64,000 bases of DNA, from NCBI GenBank assembly GCA_031399085.1, contig JANNOQ010000057.1, forward strand, positions 43,978-107,977, in the 5' to 3' direction. The notes beneath the pieces were generated by a model, which ran no database searches, had not been told where the DNA came from, and saw only the letters and a list, made by a program, of their open reading frames with translations. Made by a program: the position numbers and the translations under genes. The number at the start of each line of letters is the position of its first letter. Positions within the stretch are counted from its first letter, which is position 1. Below, piece after piece: positions 62,864 through 64,000 of this stretch. Origin of the DNA: R-RK-3 sp031399085. GTDB lineage: Bacteria; Pseudomonadota; Alphaproteobacteria; Rhizobiales; Rhodomicrobiaceae.

Positions 62864-64000
62864 TCAATGGGCCGTTATGCCGAGGTCCGGCTGCAGCGGC
62901 GTCTGGGCCGCGGGCTTGGGAACGATGTCCGGCTCACTCCACAAAATCGCCTCCGGCTTTCGCACCAGAGCGATCGCCAGAACCTGCTCCATCCGCGCGA
63001 CCGGGATAATATTGAGCTGATTCTTCACGCTATCGGCTATCTCCGCCAGATCCTTGGCGTTTTCCTCAGGAATGATGACCGAAGTGATGCCGCCGCGCAG
63101 AGCCGCGAGCAGCTTTTCCTTCAAGCCGCCGATCGGTAGAACGCGTCCGCGCAGGGTGATCTCGCCCGTCATAGCCACATCCTTGCGGACGGGAATGCCG
63201 GTCATGATCGACACCATCGCCGTCACCATCGCGACGCCGGCCGAAGGACCGTCCTTCGGCGTTGCGCCTTCCGGCACGTGAACGTGGATATCCCGGCGCT
63301 CGAACAGCGGCGGCTCAATCCCGAAGTCGATCGCCCGCGAGCGGACATAGGCGTTCGCGGCCTGAATCGATTCCTTCATCACCTCGCGCAGGTTTCCGGT
63401 GACGGAGACCTTGCCTTTGCCCGGCATCATCACACCTTCGACCGTCAGCAGCTCGCCGCCGGCCTCGGTCCAAGCAAGGCCCGTGACGACGCCGATCTGA
63501 TCCTCGCGCTCGGCCTCACCGTAGCGAAATCTCGGAACGCCGAGAAATTCCACCAGATTGGCCAATGTAATGTCGGCGCGCGGCCGGCTGCCTGACTCAA
63601 TCTCCTTAACCGCCTTGCGGGCCAGTTTAGCGATCTCGCGCTCCAGGCTGCGGACGCCGGCCTCCCGCGTGTAGCGGCGGATCAGCTCCATCAGCGCATC
63701 GTCGCTGACGGTCCATTCCTCGTCCTTGAGGCCGTGGCCCTCTCGCTGGCTTGGGATGAGATGGCGCTTGGCGATCTCCAGCTTCTCGATTTCGGTGTAG
63801 CCGGCAATACGGATGATCTCCATCCGGTCCATCAGCGCCGGCGGAATGTCGAGCGTGTTGGCGGTGGTCACGAACATCACGTTCGACAGGTCGTAATCGA
63901 CCTCCAGATAATGATCGTTGAACTCGTTGTTCTGCTCCGGGTCGAGCACCTCGAGCAGGGCCGAAGCCGGGTCGCCCCGGAAATCGGCGCCCATTTTGTC
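62864..64000 (-). CDS. lon: ATP-dependent protease Lon, C-terminal part (5' end outside window)
   Basis: The frame enters at base 64000 and ends at 62864, covering about 378 residues: the second half of the AAA+ domain (SALLEVLDPEQN, the sensor FVTTANTLDIPPALMDRMEII) and the complete C-terminal serine protease domain. Ser in PKDGPSAGVAM and Lys in PIGGLKEKLLAA form the catalytic dyad. Lon degrades misfolded and short-lived regulatory proteins in the cytosol. The missing part is the N-terminal domain and the Walker motifs. The C-terminal tail after the protease domain is short and Pro-rich. Confidence 0.95.
   Translation of the reverse strand, partial: DKMGADFRGDPASALLEVLDPEQNNEFNDHYLEVDYDLSNVMFVTTANTLDIPPALMDRMEIIRIAGYTEIEKLEIAKRHLIPSQREGHGLKDEEWTVSDDALMELIRRYTREAGVRSLEREIAKLARKAVKEIESGSRPRADITLANLVEFLGVPRFRYGEAEREDQIGVVTGLAWTEAGGELLTVEGVMMPGKGKVSVTGNLREVMKESIQAANAYVRSRAIDFGIEPPLFERRDIHVHVPEGATPKDGPSAGVAMVTAMVSIMTGIPVRKDVAMTGEITLRGRVLPIGGLKEKLLAALRGGITSVIIPEENAKDLAEIADSVKNQLNIIPVARMEQVLAIALVRKPEAILWSEPDIVPKPAAQTPLQPDLGITAH

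Overview
The window is GC-rich chromosomal DNA from an alphaproteobacterium, most likely order Hyphomicrobiales (Rhizobiales), possibly near Beijerinckiaceae or Methylocystaceae. The order-level call rests on family content and gene order: lon followed by an HU gene; a polyprenyl synthase / DUF2007 / methyltransferase / SppA / GlyQ block; a TIGR03808-type Tat protein; a large two-TM coiled-coil envelope protein; an Omp25/31-like porin; and an adrenodoxin-type ferredoxin next to its reductase. The genus cannot be settled from sequence alone. Most of the window is housekeeping DNA, broken by dispersed palindromic repeats, one decayed IS630 transposase and a few accessory islands.

Layout. 1-6077: same-strand catabolic cluster (SDR end, cyclase-like hydrolase, ADP-forming acyl-CoA ligase, nitronate monooxygenase-like flavoprotein, DUF35/OB-fold protein, thiolase-fold enzyme without the catalytic Cys); the last pair looks like an Ltp2/DUF35-type retro-aldolase. 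6280-10300: Tat-exported 5'-nucleotidase-like protein, small secreted protein, MFS transporter, cold-shock protein with terminator. 10324-18116: fatty-acid/sterol hydroxylase-like membrane protein, tRNA-Val, tRNA-Asp, secreted hypothetical, cystathionine beta-lyase, tRNA-Gly, DsbA-like and M48 protease pair, MBL hydrolase, Na+/H+ antiporter. 18150-18640: IS630 remnant. 18910-24426: RibD-like reductase, a GtrB-GtrA-ChbG glycolipid trio, an Asn/Ser/Thr-repeat surface protein with a beta-barrel-like C-terminus, and a DUF6065-like protein. 24881-28677: a coxSLM-type molybdenum hydroxylase operon of form II. 28828-36741: lysozyme-like secreted protein, then the overlapping minus-strand unit glnE-ECF sigma-membrane anti-sigma-CnrX-like sensor, divergent from msrPQ. 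36907-54137: parE, TIGR03808 protein, pyrrolidone-carboxyl peptidase, MuiA/DUF4139 protein, DMT exporter, purA, giant coiled-coil protein, Hpt-like protein without its His, ferredoxin plus ferredoxin-NADP reductase, lipoprotein, ispE plus TPR protein. 54353-64000: orphan iron-type ABC permease, glyQ without adjacent glyS, a 44-residue membrane micro-ORF, SppA, TrmN6-like methyltransferase, DUF2007, polyprenyl synthase, porin, HU, and the 3' part of lon.

How the genes work together. The clearest functional units are the first catabolic operon (CoA activation followed by C-C cleavage), the S-L-M molybdo-flavo-iron-sulfur hydroxylase, the glnE/sigma/anti-sigma/sensor unit joined by start-stop overlaps, the MsrPQ periplasmic methionine-repair pair, the GtrB/GtrA/ChbG lipid-linked sugar trio, and the ferredoxin/ferredoxin reductase pair. 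No CRISPR array, prophage, toxin-antitoxin pair or classical defence island was seen. The best candidates for something undescribed are the Cys-less thiolase/DUF35 cluster, the His-less Hpt protein and the 69-bp-repeat surface protein.
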